A stretch of DNA of 31,201 nucleotides from M3007 sp038327555 (GTDB lineage Bacteria > Bacteroidota > Bacteroidia > Chitinophagales > Saprospiraceae), in assembly GCA_038327555.1 (NCBI GenBank), contig JBBQLD010000007.1, positions 1 to 31,201 of the forward strand, given 5' to 3'. Shown here piece after piece: positions 1 to 8,400 of the stretch (the first letter of the stretch is position 1; each line of letters starts with the position of its first letter). The position numbers and the translations under genes were made by a program. The notes under the pieces are model-generated. The model did not search any database, was not told where the DNA came from, and was given only the letters and a program-made list of their open reading frames with translations.

Positions 1-132
1 GATGCCCTTCCCGTGGAACGCCACCCAAACCGTTCAGAAGTCTGGAAAGCCGTCGCGAAGAAAATCCAGGAAGCGATCAGCGCTCGTGAAGAGCGACAAA
101 AAACACGAATAGGAGAACATTTTGGGCGATAG
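1..132 (+). CDS. C-terminal end of an unidentified protein (partial)
   Basis: An open frame enters from the left edge in frame 1 and ends at TAG 130-132, giving 43 residues. The fragment is charged and probably helical; it contains VERHPNRSEVWKAVAKKIQE and ends in a run of Arg, Glu and Lys. No conserved motif is visible and I do not recognise the family. It ends 56 bp before the antitoxin gene on the same strand, but a promoter-like box lies between them, so the toxin-antitoxin pair need not depend on its transcript. The reading frame and typical protein composition support it being real; the upstream part lies outside the window. Confidence 0.5.
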   Translation, partial: DALPVERHPNRSEVWKAVAKKIQEAISAREERQKTRIGEHFGR

Positions 133-164
133 GGAACACTAGTCATCAATCACCCAAAAACCGC

Positions 165-172
165 TAACTTTG
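165..172 (+). promoter_or_regulatory. Bacteroidota -7 box for the toxin-antitoxin pair
   Basis: TAACTTTG followed by C matches the TAnnTTTG -7 element of Bacteroidota primary-sigma promoters. It lies 16 bp before the antitoxin ATG at 189, so the 5' leader would be very short. I see no clear -33 TTTG at the expected distance, which lowers confidence. Confidence 0.45.
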
Positions 173-188
173 CATCAAAACTTCACCC

Positions 189-413
189 ATGACAGAACAA
201 TTGCTTCTCAAAGAATACAGCCACCTGCCAGCGCATTTGCAGACTGAGGTATTGCATTTCATTGAATTTCTTGCTCAAAAAGCAAAAAAGCAATCCCGGG
301 CGGCCAAATCAAGCCCCCCTCAAAAAAAACCACTGACCTTCTCCGACTTCCGATTCCCAGAAAACGGACAGTCTTACAGCCGCTCTGAAATCTATGGTGA
401 CGATGGCAGGTAA
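189..413 (+). CDS. DUF2281 / VapB-like antitoxin
   Basis: A 74-residue protein that begins with the pattern typical of DUF2281 proteins: a short helix, then LPAHLQTEVLHFIEFLAQKA (about residues 13-32), then a basic linker (KKQSRAAKSS) and a polar tail. Small proteins of this family are usually encoded directly before PIN-domain toxins and act as their antitoxins by binding the toxin and often the shared promoter. Here the next gene is a PIN protein that starts inside this gene, which strongly suggests translational coupling. The Lys/Arg/Pro-rich middle is probably disordered when unbound. Family assignment rests on the N-terminal pattern and the context; the partnership is inferred. Confidence 0.8.
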   Translation: MTEQLLLKEYSHLPAHLQTEVLHFIEFLAQKAKKQSRAAKSSPPQKKPLTFSDFRFPENGQSYSRSEIYGDDGR

Positions 414-840
414 GATTTTCATTGACACCAACATTCTGGTTTATGCCAACAATTCACTTTCACCATTTTGTGCCGCTGCGCGAACAAAACTGAATGATGT
501 GATGGATACCTATGAGCATTTATGGGTGAGCCGGCAAGTATTTCGAGAGTTTGCAGCGGTCGTCAGCAGAGAAATGTTGGTGGCAGGGAATCCTGATTTT
601 GACAAGCTAGAAAGCGTCATCCAACGATTTGAACGCGACTTTTTGGTAGCAGAGGATTCTTCAGAAGTCACCATTAAGTGGCTTTTTTTACTTAAAGAGA
701 CCAAATCTGCCGGCAAACAGGTACACGATGCCAATATTGTAGCGACCATGCTGACTTACGGCATTGAGGCCGTCCTTACTCACAATGTTTCTGACTTTCA
801 GCGCTTTTCGCATTTGATTACCATTGTGCCGATGGTTTGA
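403..840 (+). CDS. PIN-domain toxin (VapC-like ribonuclease)
   Basis: A PIN-fold protein, expected to be a metal-dependent RNase toxin neutralised by the preceding DUF2281 protein. It opens with FIDTNILVYA, the classic first strand with the catalytic Asp. Counting from the upstream ATG at 394, the likely acidic residues are D11, E52 (in FREF), D112 (in VHDANIVATM) and D134 (in LTHNVSDF), so the active site looks complete. I prefer the ATG at 403, giving MAGKIFIDTN (145 aa); the ATG at 394 would add only MVT. Either start overlaps the antitoxin stop (413), by 11 or 20 bp. RNA target is not predictable from sequence. Confidence 0.85.
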   Translation: MAGKIFIDTNILVYANNSLSPFCAAARTKLNDVMDTYEHLWVSRQVFREFAAVVSREMLVAGNPDFDKLESVIQRFERDFLVAEDSSEVTIKWLFLLKETKSAGKQVHDANIVATMLTYGIEAVLTHNVSDFQRFSHLITIVPMV

Positions 841-883
841 TACATGTCTTTAATATTGCACGAACGAACATACACCCACACCC

Positions 884-1132
884 ATGGTCTCCTATTCTCA
901 AATTTTCGAAAACAACCGCCAATGGATCGCCGAAAAAACGGCCACTGAAAAAGACTTTTTTGAAAAACTAGCCCAAGATCAAACTCCGGAGCACCTCTAT
1001 ATTGGCTGTTCTGATAGCCGTGTAACAGCAGAGGATCTTATGGGCTCAAAACCCGGAGAAGAATTCATCCACCGCAACGTCGCTAATATCGTGGCCAGTG
1101 TAGACCTCAACGTGATTTCTGTGATCAACTAA
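884..1132 (+). pseudogene. Truncated beta-carbonic anhydrase
   Basis: The 82 residues match the N-terminal third of a beta-class carbonic anhydrase (CO2 hydration; family length usually about 200-220 aa). C42 and D44 in GCSDSR are the first zinc ligand and its Asp partner, and EEFIHRNVANIV is the conserved following helix. The frame then stops at TAA 1130-1132 just after NVISVIN, where intact homologues continue into the segment with the His-x-x-Cys zinc ligands. None of the three frames up to 1282 restores that segment, so the remainder has been deleted rather than shifted. Without those ligands it cannot bind zinc normally. It could still be translated as a fragment; I treat it as a remnant. 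Confidence 0.75.
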
Positions 1133-1282
1133 GCGGATGTTATCCGTTTCCAATTTCCTGCGTGCATTGAATAAGCGCGTGCATTTTTTAAAAAAGTTTT
1201 AAACTTTACCACGCTTGTGCAGGAATGGCCTGAACTTGCAGCCCCAAATTTGGTTTATACATACCATACCGGGTAAGCGCTC

Positions 1283-2068
1283 ATGAAAATCAACGACATT
1301 CTCTCCGTCCTCGAGGCCATCGCCCCACCCCATTTACAGGAATCATACGATAATGCGGGGCTTATTGTAGGCGACCCAGGCACACAAGTGAGTGGAGTAC
1401 TTTTTTGCCTCGATTCTACGGAAGCGATTGTGGAAGAAGCCGTTGCCAAGGGTTGCAATCTGGTGGTCGCCCATCATCCAATCGTATTTCGAGGCTTAAA
1501 AAGATTCAACGGTGCGAGCTATGTTGAGCGAACCGTAATGCAGGCCATCCGGCATGATATAGCCATTTATGCCATTCACACCAATCTTGACAATGTGTAC
1601 CGACAGGGGGTAAACGCAAAAATTGCTGAAAAAATCGGTCTTTTAGAAACAAGAATTTTAGCCCCAAAGCCTGACGATTTTGAAATAGGGGCTGGATTGT
1701 TGGGGAATTTGCCCAAACCCATGGACGAAGCTCAATTTCTTCAGCACCTCAAAAAGAATTTAAAAACCAATACCATCCGGCACACGGCACTTCGGGGCAA
1801 AACCGTACGAAAAGTGGCCATTTGTGGTGGAGCAGGCAGTTTTCTCCTATCTGAAGCACTCCGCGCCAAGGCCGATGCTTTCGTGTCTTCAGACTTCAAA
1901 TACCACGAGTTTTTCGATGCTGAGGGCAAGTTGGTCATCGCTGATGTGGGCCATTATGAGAGCGAGCAATTTACCATTGAACTTTTACGCGATATAGTAC
2001 AAGAAAAATTTCCTACTTTTGCGCTCCATTTGACAGAAAAGAACACCAATCCGGTCTTTTATTTTTAA
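1283..2068 (+). CDS. Nif3-like dinuclear metal-centre protein (DUF34)
   Basis: A 261-residue Nif3/YbgI-family protein. The family forms hexameric rings with a two-metal site in each subunit; its cellular role is still debated (GTP cyclohydrolase-like or metal chaperone proposals). Visible metal ligands agree with the E. coli YbgI pattern: H64 and H65 in VVAHHPIVF, D103 in HTNLDNV, H224 and E228 in DVGHYESEQF. At 261 aa it is the short form; many Bacteroidota homologues are about 365 aa because of a PII/CutA-like insert, absent here. The following zinc-ribbon gene starts 81 bp downstream on the same strand, a pairing common in this phylum, so the two are probably co-transcribed up to the terminator at 2936. 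Confidence 0.9.
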   Translation: MKINDILSVLEAIAPPHLQESYDNAGLIVGDPGTQVSGVLFCLDSTEAIVEEAVAKGCNLVVAHHPIVFRGLKRFNGASYVERTVMQAIRHDIAIYAIHTNLDNVYRQGVNAKIAEKIGLLETRILAPKPDDFEIGAGLLGNLPKPMDEAQFLQHLKKNLKTNTIRHTALRGKTVRKVAICGGAGSFLLSEALRAKADAFVSSDFKYHEFFDAEGKLVIADVGHYESEQFTIELLRDIVQEKFPTFALHLTEKNTNPVFYF

Positions 2069-2149
2069 AAAACCGTTGATAACCAACCAAGTACCCAGAT
2101 CCTCAATCAAACAAATACCCAACCACTCACCACTCACATACTCAATAGA

Positions 2150-2908
2150 ATGGCCGTAGAAGCATCCATTGCCGACAAACTCACCATGCTGTGGAATTTA
2201 CAGCAGAATGATTCACAACTAGATGAGATCCAAATCCTCAAAGGCGAGCTCCCGATGGAGGTCTCCGATTTGGAAGACGAAGTAGCGGGCCTCGACACCC
2301 GTATCAAGAAAATGAAGGCCGTGCTCAAAGAAAGTGAGCAGGAAATATCCAAGATGCAGGTTTCCTCGAAAGAGGCTGATGTGAACATCAAACGATACCA
2401 GAAACAACTTGAGGAGGTAAAAAACAATCGCGAGTTCGAAGCCTTGCAGAAGGAAATCGAATTGGCGAAACTTGATATTCAACTCTCTGAAAAGCGCGTG
2501 CGTGAGGCAAAAGGTGGTCTTGAGGGCAAAAAGGAGAGCCTTATGATCGCTGAGGCGAAATTCGAAGCCAAGCAAAAAGAACTCGAAGCCAAAAAGGTGG
2601 AGTTGCAAGGCGTGATCGAAAAAACAGAAGGCGAAGAAAAACGCCTGCACAAGCAAAGTGAAAAACTGCGTGAAGGCATTGAAGCTAGGTTGATCAACGC
2701 CTACGACAAAACACGTCGTACCTACCGCAATGGTATTGCAGTGGCTACGGTAGAGCGCAATTCATGCGGTGGCTGCTTCAACAACGTACCACCTCAAGTG
2801 CATCTTGAAATCGGCTTGCACAAGCGGGTTATCGCCTGCGAACACTGTGGCCGCATCTTGGTAGATTACAGCATCGTACATCCTGAGTCTTTGCTCGAAG
2901 TTGCCTAA
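2150..2908 (+). CDS. Coiled-coil protein with C-terminal C4 zinc ribbon (zf-RING_7 / CdsZ-like)
   Basis: A 252-residue protein. About residues 25-185 form a long, highly charged Lys/Glu-rich heptad region typical of an antiparallel coiled coil. The C-terminus carries a treble-clef/zinc ribbon with C206-x2-C209 (SCGGCF) and C230-x2-C233 (ACEHCGR). This architecture is that of the bacterial C4-type zinc-ribbon family, which includes chlamydial CdsZ and is widespread next to nif3-like genes. The function is not established; nucleic-acid or protein binding is a guess. The coiled coil has biased composition, which also explains long empty frames on the opposite strand. Confidence 0.88.
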   Translation: MAVEASIADKLTMLWNLQQNDSQLDEIQILKGELPMEVSDLEDEVAGLDTRIKKMKAVLKESEQEISKMQVSSKEADVNIKRYQKQLEEVKNNREFEALQKEIELAKLDIQLSEKRVREAKGGLEGKKESLMIAEAKFEAKQKELEAKKVELQGVIEKTEGEEKRLHKQSEKLREGIEARLINAYDKTRRTYRNGIAVATVERNSCGGCFNNVPPQVHLEIGLHKRVIACEHCGRILVDYSIVHPESLLEVA

Positions 2909-2935
2909 GTGATAAAATATTTGTGGAAATAAAAA

Positions 2936-2968
2936 CCCTCGTTGCAGTAGCTGCAGCGAGGGTTTTTT
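2936..2968 (+). terminator. Intrinsic terminator after the zinc-ribbon gene
   Basis: A 12-bp stem (2936-2947 with 2951-2962, one G-T pair) around a TAG loop, followed by six T. It starts 28 bp after the stop codon and closes the nif3-like/zinc-ribbon unit. Confidence 0.9.
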
Positions 2969-3075
2969 CCTTTTTCAAGGTCATTATCATTTTTTCGTCA
3001 GAAATAAATGTTAAATCACTTGACGTTTTCACAAATCTTCGTTCCTTGCAATGTTTTTTTTAATATCCCTGTCTC

Positions 3076-3651
3076 ATGTCTCTCATGGTACACCCGTTTC
3101 GGTCTTCCCTTGTATTAATTCTCTTTGCAGCACTACTCTGCAAAAGCTCGTCTTTACGAGCCCAAGACTTTGTTGTTTACGACAATCTTGAACAGTTACA
3201 ATCGCGCATCAACCGCGCAGGTGACACCACGCTTGTGCTCAACTTTTGGGCCACCTGGTGCAAACCCTGTGTGGAAGAACTGCCCTGTTTTGATGAGCTT
3301 CGTGCTTATTACGGTGCTCAAAATGTGCAGATTGTATTAGTCAGTCTTGATTTTAAAAGCCAACTTGAAAAAAAGTTTATCCCTTTTTTGAAGAGCCAGC
3401 AGTTAAAGTCAGAAGTCGCGCTAATGGCTGATCAGGACTTGAATACGTGGATACCTTTGATTCATGCCGAGTGGGATGGAGCTATTCCAGCCACACTTGT
3501 ATTGAAAGGTAAAAAACGTCGTTTCAATTTAGGTAAATTTGAAAACCTTGAAGATTTGGAAGCTTTTGTCCGTCCCCTTGTTACGGATTCTGCTTCCCTG
3601 TTCATTGGTAAAAGATTTACATGTGATGACCTAAGCGGCGGCAAAAAATAG
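3076..3651 (+). CDS. Exported TlpA-like thioredoxin-fold protein
   Basis: A 191-residue protein with an N-terminal hydrophobic signal (about residues 10-30, ending SLRAQ) and a thioredoxin fold. The redox motif is WCKPC (C62, C65) in LNFWATWCKPCVEELPCF, and the cis-Pro is P138 in GAIPATLVL. The WCxPC form and length fit TlpA/ResA-type periplasmic thiol-disulfide oxidoreductases, which reduce disulfides in cytochrome c apoproteins or other envelope proteins; the partner is unknown here. An in-frame ATG at 3085 would remove three residues and is equally plausible. The next gene also encodes an exported thioredoxin-fold protein, so the two may act on the same envelope thiols. Confidence 0.88.
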   Translation: MSLMVHPFRSSLVLILFAALLCKSSSLRAQDFVVYDNLEQLQSRINRAGDTTLVLNFWATWCKPCVEELPCFDELRAYYGAQNVQIVLVSLDFKSQLEKKFIPFLKSQQLKSEVALMADQDLNTWIPLIHAEWDGAIPATLVLKGKKRRFNLGKFENLEDLEAFVRPLVTDSASLFIGKRFTCDDLSGGKK

Positions 3652-3751
3652 AAGTATCCCCATTGTTTCCAAATGTTTGATTTTTTTCGCAACAACCGAG
3701 ATTAGTCCCGTTTCACGCATCGTTTTACACAGTTTTTAATATTTTATTTTC

Positions 3752-4363
3752 ATGAAAGCCCCCCTCCTCCTTCCGGTGGCACTCGTGGCATATTTACTGC
3801 TCACAATAAGTGCTTCAACTCCAATCGGTTACGCTGTTGGCGATATTGCCGAAGATTTTTCCCTCAAGAATGTGAGTGGCGACACTGTCTCACTCTCAGA
3901 CTACAAGGACGCAAAGGGTATAATCGTCGTCTTTACCTGCAATCACTGTCCTTACGCACAACTCTATGAGCAACGCATCATTGACCTGCATCGGAATTTT
4001 GCCCCGCTGGGTTACCCAGTAGTGGCGATCAATCCGAACAGTCCAATTGTTGCACCAGAAGATAGTTTTGAAAAAATGCAGGAACGTGCCAAATCCAAAC
4101 ATTACCCATTTGCTTATCTTTTCGATGAAGCGCAAACGGTATATCCAAAGTTTGGTGCCACCCGTACTCCACATGTATTTTTACTGGACGAAAACCGTGC
4201 GGTGCGCTACATTGGAGCCATTGATAATAACGCAGAGGCCCCCAATAGTAGCACCAAGCGCTGGGTGGAAAATGCAGTGAACGCACTCATTAATGGCGAA
4301 AACCCAGACCCAATATGTACAAAGTCGGTGGGTTGCACGGTGAAGACGGCTCCTAAGGAATAG
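3752..4363 (+). CDS. Exported peroxiredoxin-like / thioredoxin family protein
   Basis: A 203-residue protein with a signal peptide (hydrophobic about residues 4-22), then an AhpC/TSA-type thioredoxin fold. The active site is FTCNHCPYA (C63, C66), a CxxC form seen in Bacteroidota proteins annotated simply as thioredoxin family; the cis-Pro segment is ATRTPHVFLLD. A second Cys pair near the C-terminus (PICTKSVGC) is noteworthy. It follows the TlpA-like gene by 100 bp and ends in a terminator shared with the convergent PorP-family gene. The substrate is unknown: the family includes peroxidases and disulfide reductases, and the CxxC favours oxidoreductase activity. Confidence 0.85.
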   Translation: MKAPLLLPVALVAYLLLTISASTPIGYAVGDIAEDFSLKNVSGDTVSLSDYKDAKGIIVVFTCNHCPYAQLYEQRIIDLHRNFAPLGYPVVAINPNSPIVAPEDSFEKMQERAKSKHYPFAYLFDEAQTVYPKFGATRTPHVFLLDENRAVRYIGAIDNNAEAPNSSTKRWVENAVNALINGENPDPICTKSVGCTVKTAPKE

Positions 4364-4399
4364 GATGTTGCGATAGTCCCAATAATGGTCAACTAAAAC

Positions 4400-4441
4400 G
4401 AATGAGGGGTTGGAAAGCAAACGCTTTCCAACCCCTCATTC
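4400..4441. terminator. Bidirectional intrinsic terminator between convergent genes
   Basis: A perfect 19-bp stem (4400-4418 with 4423-4441) around an AAAC loop. T-rich flanks lie on both sides: ATTTTAAAA on the + side, and TTTTAG read on the - strand. It lies between the + strand thioredoxin-like gene (stop 4363) and the - strand PorP-family gene (stop at 4445) and can serve both. Confidence 0.9.
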
Positions 4442-4444
4442 ATT

Positions 4445-5398
4445 TTAAAACGGCCTTGCTGGCTTCACCGGCACGACATCATCTGGTGGATTGAACCACC
4501 AACGCACAGTGGCTTCTATGGAGCCGTTGTTGTACTTCCGGAGTCGGGTAAGCCCAATGTCGTAAGAAAAGCAAAAGAACAGTTTATCGATGACCTGAAA
4601 CCCTAAAGCCGCATCAATGCTTTCTCCTGCAAAATTCGTGTCGCCACCAACCCGATAGGTGAGGCCTCCATAAAACTTTTTATAAAGCAAGGCACTCAGA
4701 TTCATTTCCGCATCAAATGGAGCACCAATAGCATAGCGGAGTAGCACTTGTGGTGTCACTTCAAGATCTTCCGTTGCTTCAAATTTAATTCCGCCCATCG
4801 CATTAATATGTTGCACCTCCCGGGAAAGCACTTCGCCAAATTCAGAAAAATCAATGCTATTGCTTACAATACGGGGCAGCGCAATGCCTGCATACCAACG
4901 TTCGGTATAGGCATTGTAATACACTCCTGCACCAAAATTTGGCACAAACTTGCTCTTCGGATCCAAAGGAATGCCAGGGTCATTCAGGTCGATGGCGATA
5001 ATGCGCGCATCTGCCCAGTTCTGGCGAATGTTGCGCATACTTGCTTGCAAACCCACGCCCAAAGTGCCGCGCTTTAATTGAATTCGGTAGGAATAAGCCA
5101 AATCGATGGTAAGGTTCGTATTGATCCCGATGGTCTGGCGGGAGATATTGCCGCCAATGCCCACTCGATTATTAAGCAAGGGCTGTGTGTACGATAGCCC
5201 CATAACCTTGGGTGCGCCATCTAGCCCCATCCATTGGTTGCGGTACAAAGCCGTCAGTGTGGGCGATACAAAGCTGCCCGCGTAACCCGGGTTGTAGGCC
5301 AGTTTGTTGAACATGAACTGGGTATACATCTGCTCTTGCTGCCCAGCAGCAAAAAACGCAAGGGCGAGAAAGGATATGGAAAGGAAAAGTTTTTTCAT
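4445..5398 (-). CDS. PorP/SprF family T9SS outer-membrane protein
   Basis: A 317-residue protein with a signal peptide (hydrophobic to about residue 19, ending FFAAGQ) and the family opening QEQMYTQFMFNKLAYNPGYAG. The rest shows alternating strands with aromatic girdle residues, as expected for an outer-membrane beta-barrel. In P. gingivalis and Flavobacterium, PorP/SprF proteins associate with the T9SS; SprF-type copies are encoded beside large type B cargo and help deliver or anchor it. Here it sits 55 bp downstream of a giant type B cargo gene on the same strand, which fits that pairing exactly. The hairpin between the two genes may tune its expression relative to the cargo. Confidence 0.92.
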   Translation of the reverse strand: MKKLFLSISFLALAFFAAGQQEQMYTQFMFNKLAYNPGYAGSFVSPTLTALYRNQWMGLDGAPKVMGLSYTQPLLNNRVGIGGNISRQTIGINTNLTIDLAYSYRIQLKRGTLGVGLQASMRNIRQNWADARIIAIDLNDPGIPLDPKSKFVPNFGAGVYYNAYTERWYAGIALPRIVSNSIDFSEFGEVLSREVQHINAMGGIKFEATEDLEVTPQVLLRYAIGAPFDAEMNLSALLYKKFYGGLTYRVGGDTNFAGESIDAALGFQVIDKLFFCFSYDIGLTRLRKYNNGSIEATVRWWFNPPDDVVPVKPARPF

Positions 5399-5410
5399 GA
5401 TGTTGATTTT

Positions 5411-5446
5411 TTAGCCGTGACCCATTTAAAAAAGGGTCACGGCTAA
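5411..5446 (-). promoter_or_regulatory. Intercistronic hairpin between giant cargo and PorP-family genes
   Basis: A perfect 13-bp stem (5411-5423 with 5434-5446) with a 10-nt A/T loop, placed between the cargo stop (5454) and the PorP-family start (5398). Read on the - strand the hairpin is followed by A residues, not a U-tract, so it is not a standard terminator. It may protect the 3' end of the upstream message or lower translation of the downstream gene. Confidence 0.6.
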
Positions 5447-5453
5447 TCGTGGT

Positions 5454-8400
5454 TTATCGTTGAATCAACAAAAAGCCCGTTTTGGGTGTATCTCTTTCGT
5501 TGAGCCTTACAACAAAATAATAGGTTCCTGCTGGCAATTCTGCTGTGTTGTAGGTTCCGCCCCAGTCATTTCTGTACGGTTTGTCGTGAAAGACCAGATC
5601 CCCCCATTGGTTGAAAATGGTGACTTCCAGATTGGCTTCTCCTTCCCCAACCGTACACACGGTTGGAATCGTGAAAACATCGTTGAACCCATCGCCATTA
5701 GGAGTTATTATAGTCGGAATAAAACATGCTGGTGCTGCACCTACAGAGAAGGTCACATTAGCAAAACTACAGGCATCAGGGCAATTGGTATTGCAAATAC
5801 GATAAGTAAGCACATCAGTACCCGTGAAGCCCGAACCCGGACGGAAGATATAAACCCCAGTGCTGGTTTCTGATATGATGCCGTTTAAAGGCGGCATCGT
5901 AACCATGATCGTGAAATTACTGGGTAAAACATCATTGGAAAGCACATTAAATTCCGCTGTAGCACCAAAGGGTACGATAATATCATCAGCATTCGCCGTA
6001 GGGAATATTTCGTAATATACCTCCATAGTATCCCGAGATCGATCCCCGCAAGCCCCATCATTTGTAGTCCAGCTAAAGATATTCTTACCCGGACTTAAGC
6101 CACAAACTTCGGTTGTGTCAAGGCCTGGACTAGAGATGATTCCCCCACCTGAGAGGCTAGTCCATTTTCCAAGTTCAAAACCTGAAATCGGAGAAGCGGT
6201 CAATGTTGTACAATCATTGTTGCTACAAATAAATTGATTGGAACCCGCATTTGCTTTAAAACTATAAATATGCACAATTACGGCATCACTATTTTCGCCG
6301 CAGCCAATGTTGCCAATTACCCATGTGAAAGCATAGTTTTGACCATATTGAAGGTTTCCGCTAATCGTGGTATTTGGATTATTGGGTTCGTCAATGATGA
6401 TTCCAAAACCACCTTGACCCTGACTCTGAGTCCAATATCCTTGGGCAGTGGTACCCTGGGTAGCATTTAATCTAATACTGGTCGTCTCACAAGTAAATGT
6501 GTCAAATCCTGCAAAAGCTGGCTCCGGGTTTTGAGCGGTAATCACCACGGTATCCCGATCATAATCCATGCAAGCACCATTGGAAAGGCTCCATTGGAAG
6601 GTATAAATCGTGTTTGCCTCGCCTTCAAAAGAAGCATTTGGCGCATTGGCATTATCGATCGTAACGGTAGGAGGCGTAGGAATCTGCGCCCATAATCCAG
6701 TTACAGTACCTGTTGGTGGAGTAGCCATCAAAAGGATTGGATTACCAACACAGGCGTAGCGATCTATCCCGGCAAAAGCATTGATATTGGCCGGAATGGT
6801 GTCGAATTTAACTACGACAGCAATAGAATTTGCTGACCTACACGCGAGTGGACCAGGGGTAATCGCGAATACCCGGAAGATGTGTGTTCCCGGCCCAAGG
6901 GCCAATACATTGGGCAGCCCAAGGCTCAAGCTTGTAGCCGTTGAAGATTGCAAGTCTATACCTGAGGTAGTATCCTCCCAGGTGTACATCATCCCGTTTT
7001 GTGGGTTTATGATGTTTAAAAACGCAGATATGGGGCCATCTATACAAATAGCGGGGAGTGGTGTGGCAATTAGTGGGGTATTTGGCGTTTGTACCACTTC
7101 CACCGTAAGTGAGGTCTCTGGTGATGAACAGCCATTTTTGGTTACTTTAACCGTGTAGATCCCAGCCATCGTAAGCGTCACGGGCTGACGTTCGGGGTTA
7201 GCGTTAGGATCATTGTATCCTGCCGGCCCAGTCCAAGCATAGGTTGCGCCGGGAATTGACGAAGCAAAAAGGTTCAATACGCCCCCTTGACATACCGGCG
7301 AATTACTGCTGATCGTTGGCGTAGGAGGAATCGCATTTACCGTCAAGGTTATGGTATTTGACGAGCCTGATTGACAAGTGCCATTGCCGGAAACTGCCTG
7401 GACGGTGTATGCCCCACTATGCCAAGCCTGAGCATTTGGATTGGACAAAAAGGCTGTAGTCGTAATCGTATCGCTAAAGCCGCCAGGTCTATTCCAGGTA
7501 TACGTCGCTCCGGGTGTTGGGTTGCTAATCGTGAGCAGCACATTGATTCCTGCACACACGGGTTGAGTTGGATTGACGAGCAAAACAGGCGTGACGGGTG
7601 GTGCTTGAATATTAATCTCCGTAGTGGCTGGCAAGGATGGGCATCCAAAGCCATCTTTAACAATCAGCGTATACTGCCCATTGTATAGGGTACAAACATC
7701 CGCAATCACGGGGTTAGGCAAGGTAGAGGTTCCAAAAGCCGCTGGGCCTGTCCATTTGAATGAAAGTGGCAGATTCGGCGAACTCACTGTGGCAGAAAGG
7801 ATTGCGTCCGTTGTGCCATCACAACAGGCTGGAGCGTTGTTTCCTATAGCTGTGATACTCGGTGGCATTACATTGTTTACCGTTAGAGTGGCTGTATCAG
7901 CACATCCAAAGGAGGTTTTTCCAACGATTTGATACGTACCACTTGCGCCGTTAGGAACAGTCAGGTTCTGGAAAAAATGGAGCGAGCCATTCGGGAAAGT
8001 CCAGCACCAGGAAAGGGGCACTTCTGAAGAAAAGGAGGCAGACAATTGCAACAATGAATCCTGGCAAATTGGGGAATTAGAACTTGGCGTTACCACTGGA
8101 ATATCATGCACATTCACACAAATCGGGTCTGATGCGTCCGAATAACAGCCCCCAACAAAAACAATCACAGAATAACATCCTTCATTCTGATTCCCAACGT
8201 TAGGAATTTGAAGGATATTGGCGGTGGTGATAATGTCTATTGGCCCAGAAGGGCTAGGAACCGTCCAGAGATATTGTGAAGCATTTAGATTATTGCAAAC
8301 AAGGGTCACCGTTTGTCCCGCGCAGGCATTTACATTGCCCCCAACACCTGGCCTAGGTGGTTTCATATTGATGTTCACCATTACCGTGTCGGGGTTTGAA

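Noticed and set aside
1133..1282. Frameshifted remainder of the carbonic anhydrase
   Set aside because: I read all three + frames and found no His-x-x-Cys segment or other downstream carbonic anhydrase motif, so the rest is missing rather than out of frame.
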